Source: JACVRW01 sp963814095
GTDB taxonomy: Bacteria; Actinomycetota; Thermoleophilia; Solirubrobacterales; Thermoleophilaceae
NCBI GenBank assembly: GCA_963814095.1
Contig: CAWFBT010000016.1
Coordinates: forward strand, 62,001-126,000
Reading direction: 5' to 3'
Length of the DNA stretch: 64,000 bases
Every line of letters begins with the position of its first letter. Within the stretch, counting starts at the first letter, position 1. Below, piece after piece: positions 61,238-64,000 of the stretch. Position numbers and translations under genes: made by a program. The notes below the pieces were generated by a model. The model saw only the letters and a program-made list of their open reading frames with translations. It ran no database searches and was not told the origin of the DNA.

Positions 61238-61414
61238 CCCTATCGGCAACCTATGTCCGAAACGGAGCCCTTGCAAGTGGCGATTTGCCGAAAACACAGC
61301 GTCTTAATTGGACGGAATGCACAAAGACATGCGCCCCCGTTTCGCCATCGACCCCCTTGTGATGCGCCGATTACGCCGATAGCGTTGTCCATGGCGTCTA
61401 GTTGAGGAGAGAGA

Positions 61415-62815
61415 GTGGCGACCACCCCGCAGACCGTCTACGAGACCGGCCCGGTCACCGAGTTGCAAGAGAAGGCGCGCAAGCACCTGTGGATGCACTT
61501 CACGCGCATGGGCGCGTACGACGAAGCGCATGAGATCCCGATCATCACGCGCGGCGAGGGCAGCTACGTCTACGACGAGCACGGCAAGCGTTATCTCGAC
61601 GGGCTGTCCGCGCTCTTCTGCGTAAACGCGGGCCACGGCCGGACCGAGATCGGCGAGGCGGCCGCGGCCCAGGTCAAGGAGCTCGGCTTCTACACGAACT
61701 GGAGCTACGCGCATCCGAAGGCGATCGAGCTCGCCGCGCGGATCGCGGCGCTGGCGCCGGGCGACCTCAACCGCGTCTTCTTCACCTCGGGCGGCTCCGA
61801 GGCGGTCGAGTCGGCCTGGAAGCTCTCCCGCCAGTTCCACAAGCTCACGGGCAACCCGCTGAAGACGAAGATCATCTCGCGCGAGACGGCCTACCACGGC
61901 ACCACCTTCGGCGCGCTCTCGATCACGGGCATCACGCCGCTGCGGACGGCGTTCGAGCCGCTCGTCCCGGGCGCCCATCACGTGCCCAACACGAACGAGT
62001 ACCGCTGGCCCGAGGAGCGCGACCCGCTATGGGCCGCGAACGCGATCGAGGAGATGATCGAGTTCCAGGGCCCGGAGACGGTCGCCGCGGTGATCCTCGA
62101 GCCGGTCCAGAACTCCGGTGGCTGCTTCGTGCCGCAGGACGGCTACTGGCAGCGCGTGCGCGAGATCTGCGACAAGCACGAGGTGCTGCTGATCTCGGAC
62201 GAGGTCATCTGCTCCTGGGGGCGGCTCGGCCACTACTTCGGCGTCGAGCGCTTCGGGGTCCAGCCGGACATGATCACCACCGCGAAGGGCCTGACCTCGG
62301 CCTACGCGGCGATGGGCGGCGTGATCGTCTCGGACCGTGTCTCCGAGCCGTTCATGAGCGACAAGCAGAACTTCACGCACGGCATCACCTTCGGTGGCCA
62401 TCCGGTCTCCGCGGCGATGGCGCTCGCGAACCTCGACATCTTCGAGCGCGAGGACCTCTGCGGGCGCGTGCGCGAGAAGGAGCCGGAGTTTCGCGGCATG
62501 CTCGACAAGCTCCATGAGGACCTGCCGATCGTCGGCGACGTGCGCGGCGCGGGCTACTTCCACGCGCTCGAGCTCGTCAAGGACAAGGACACCAAGGAGA
62601 GCTTCAGCGACGCGGAGGGCGAGGAGCTGCTGCGCGGCTTCATGTCAGGCGAGCTCTACAAGCACGGGCTGATCTGCCGCGCGGACGACCGCGGCGACCC
62701 CGTCATCCAGCTCTCGCCGCCGCTGATCGCGGACAGCGAGGAGTTCGAGCTGATCGACAAGGTCCTGCGCCAGGTACTCACCGAGGCGTGGGATCGGATC
62801 GTCCACCACCACTAG
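61415..62815 (+). CDS. class III aminotransferase, probable putrescine/diamine-pyruvate transaminase
   Basis: The 466-residue fold-type I enzyme (start GTG 61415 after GAGGAGAGAG) has LDGLSALFCVNAGHGRTEIG, FFTSGGSEAVESAWKLSRQF, YHGTTFGALSITGITPLRTA, Asp262 in LLISDEVICSWGRLG and PLP Lys291 in ITTAKGLTSAYAAMGGVIVS. The N-terminal motifs resemble omega-amino-acid or putrescine:pyruvate transaminases (SpuC-like). The divergent polyamine transporter and the downstream PucR gene support a role in putrescine breakdown. Beta-alanine:pyruvate transaminase is the main alternative. Confidence 0.88.
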   Translation: MATTPQTVYETGPVTELQEKARKHLWMHFTRMGAYDEAHEIPIITRGEGSYVYDEHGKRYLDGLSALFCVNAGHGRTEIGEAAAAQVKELGFYTNWSYAHPKAIELAARIAALAPGDLNRVFFTSGGSEAVESAWKLSRQFHKLTGNPLKTKIISRETAYHGTTFGALSITGITPLRTAFEPLVPGAHHVPNTNEYRWPEERDPLWAANAIEEMIEFQGPETVAAVILEPVQNSGGCFVPQDGYWQRVREICDKHEVLLISDEVICSWGRLGHYFGVERFGVQPDMITTAKGLTSAYAAMGGVIVSDRVSEPFMSDKQNFTHGITFGGHPVSAAMALANLDIFEREDLCGRVREKEPEFRGMLDKLHEDLPIVGDVRGAGYFHALELVKDKDTKESFSDAEGEELLRGFMSGELYKHGLICRADDRGDPVIQLSPPLIADSEEFELIDKVLRQVLTEAWDRIVHHH

Positions 62816-62846
62816 GGGTGCCTCGGGGCGCCGCCCGGGTGCTGGG

Positions 62847-64000
62847 ATGCTCACCGTTCGAGGACTCGTCGCCGAGATGGGCCTCGAGCTGGCGGTGGGC
62901 AGCGACGGCGCGGACGCCCCGGTTCGCTGGGTGCACATCTCGGAGCTCCCCGACCCGACGCCGTGGCTGTCGGGCGGCGAGCTGCTGCTGACGACGGGCA
63001 TCCAGCTGGAGAGCGACGCGCGCCAGCGCGAGTTCGTCCGGCTCCTGTCGGGCTGCCACCTCGCGGGACTCGGCTTCGGCACCGGCTTCAACCACGATGA
63101 GCTGCCGCCCGCGCTCGTCGAGGAGGCGGCCGCCCTCGGCTTCCCCGTCTTCGAAGTGCCCTACGAGCTGCCCTTCATCGCGTTGACGGAGAAGGCCTTC
63201 ACGCGGCTCGTGAACGAGCAGTACGAGGTGCTCCAGCGAGGCATCGCGATTCATAAGCGCCTCGAGCGGCTCGTGCTCGAGGAGAGCGGCCTCGACGAGG
63301 TGGTGCGCGCGCTCGCCGCTGCGATCGGCGGCGCGGTCTCCGTGCTGTCCGCGCGCGGCGAGCCGATCGCGAGCAAGACCTTCCGGCGCCAGGTCCCGGC
63401 CGCGGCGATGGAGGAGATCCGCGCCGAGGTGCGGCGCCGCTCGAGCGAGTTCTCCCCCGACCATCCGGAGATGGCCGGCCGCACGCTCGTGCTCCCGATC
63501 TCGATCCGCGGTAAGGGGGCGCCCCAGGCCTGGCTCGTGGCCGCGCGCGACGCCGGCGGCCTCGGAGACTTCGAGCGGCTCATCCTGCAGCAGGCCGTGA
63601 CCGTGGTGGCGCTCGAGCTGATGCGCCAGCGCGCGATGCGCGACACGGAGCGACGGCTCGCCGGCGACGTGCTCGCCGAGGCGCTCACCGGGCGCCCGTC
63701 GGCGAACGAGCTGGCGGTGCGGCTGCGGCCGTTCGGCGTCGGTGCCGAGGCCGCCGTGCTCGTGTTCGCCGGCCAGGACGGCGCGCCGCCCGCGCAGGCC
63801 GAGGGCGACCTCGATCGCTTCCTCGCCGACGCGGGCGTCGGCGCGCTCGTGGCGGCGCGCGAGCGGCTGCTGTGCGCGGTGGTCGACGCGTCCGAGGAGA
63901 CCGACATGGTCGCGCTCGCCGGCCGCGCGCGCGAGGCGCTCGTCGCGGAGCACGGCGAGCTGCGCGCGGCGGCGTCGCGGCCGGCGCCGGTCGGCTCGCT
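62847..64000 (+). CDS. PucR-family transcriptional regulator, 3' truncated by window end
   Basis: ATG 62847 opens a frame that remains open to the last base (384 codons). The N-terminal PucR domain (MLTVRGLVAEMGLELAVGSD, then RWVHISELPDPTPWLSGGEL, LLLTTGIQL) is intact. Central GAF-like and GGDEF-like regions follow (LERLVLEESGLDEVVRALAA, RRLAGDVLAEALTGRPSANE). The C-terminal helix-turn-helix would lie beyond the window. Such regulators control purine, GABA or polyamine catabolism. Its position 31 nt after a diamine aminotransferase suggests it regulates that gene and perhaps the pot operon. Confidence 0.85.
   Translation, partial: MLTVRGLVAEMGLELAVGSDGADAPVRWVHISELPDPTPWLSGGELLLTTGIQLESDARQREFVRLLSGCHLAGLGFGTGFNHDELPPALVEEAAALGFPVFEVPYELPFIALTEKAFTRLVNEQYEVLQRGIAIHKRLERLVLEESGLDEVVRALAAAIGGAVSVLSARGEPIASKTFRRQVPAAAMEEIRAEVRRRSSEFSPDHPEMAGRTLVLPISIRGKGAPQAWLVAARDAGGLGDFERLILQQAVTVVALELMRQRAMRDTERRLAGDVLAEALTGRPSANELAVRLRPFGVGAEAAVLVFAGQDGAPPAQAEGDLDRFLADAGVGALVAARERLLCAVVDASEETDMVALAGRAREALVAEHGELRAAASRPAPVGS

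Overview
This 64 kb window is high-GC and densely packed, with no gene-free stretch longer than about 220 bases. Several features suggest an actinobacterium: a dnaK-grpE-dnaJ-hspR operon, an inositol-phosphate synthase next to a CDP-alcohol phosphatidyltransferase, a DUF6458-type membrane protein and many apparently leaderless starts. Families of exported proteins (the MRRHLSYANVMATVAVFIALGG type and a secreted Ig-like type) point to the class Thermoleophilia, order Solirubrobacterales. The order-level placement is inference, because no rRNA gene is present.

Layout. 1-3.9 kb holds unknown proteins around a MinD/ParA-like ATPase. 3.9-8.0 kb (minus) is the chaperone operon with its HspR repressor. 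8.1-12.3 kb holds an FKBP lipoprotein, an ArsM-like methyltransferase, a membrane glycosyltransferase-like protein, endonuclease III and an alpha/beta hydrolase. 12.3-16.8 kb is a likely inositol-phospholipid cluster: a polytopic GT-like protein, a PAP2/Aur1-like protein, a phosphatidylinositol-phosphate-synthase-like enzyme and inositol-3-phosphate synthase. 16.9-25.3 kb has a secreted endonuclease/phosphatase-family protein, a nitrilase, a split glycosyltransferase-PHP gene, a UDG-like protein, a sigma-70 factor and a TetR/MFS pair with two matched operator palindromes. 25.3-29.6 kb has an RNA methyltransferase, a basic nucleoid- or phasin-like protein, a broken EEP gene, argF and a cupredoxin lipoprotein. 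29.6-36.0 kb has a TPP-riboswitch-controlled thiO-thiS-thiG operon, with thiE further on, and a set of secreted glycosidase-like proteins. 37-48.4 kb has dihydrolipoyl dehydrogenase and the pyruvate dehydrogenase genes (E1 alpha, E1 beta, E2), separated by exported proteins.

48.5-64 kb is an amine/polyamine region. It contains a LOG-family protein, a PLD-family protein, a GNAT-PLP decarboxylase fusion and a long minus-strand operon: potA-potD-potB-potC, an APC permease, a universal stress protein, a class III aminotransferase, mscL and an enolase-superfamily enzyme. A putrescine-type aminotransferase and a PucR-type regulator run divergently. Together these suggest uptake, decarboxylation and transamination of amines.

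Several genes are interrupted by frameshifts: 19.8, 27.6, 34.2-35.4 and 36.5 kb, very densely at 39.9-42.1 kb, and in the acidic tail of E1 alpha at 45.7 kb. The disrupted frames keep coding character and I saw no in-frame stops, so many of these may be sequence errors rather than true decay. No tRNA, rRNA, CRISPR array, transposase or prophage was seen.
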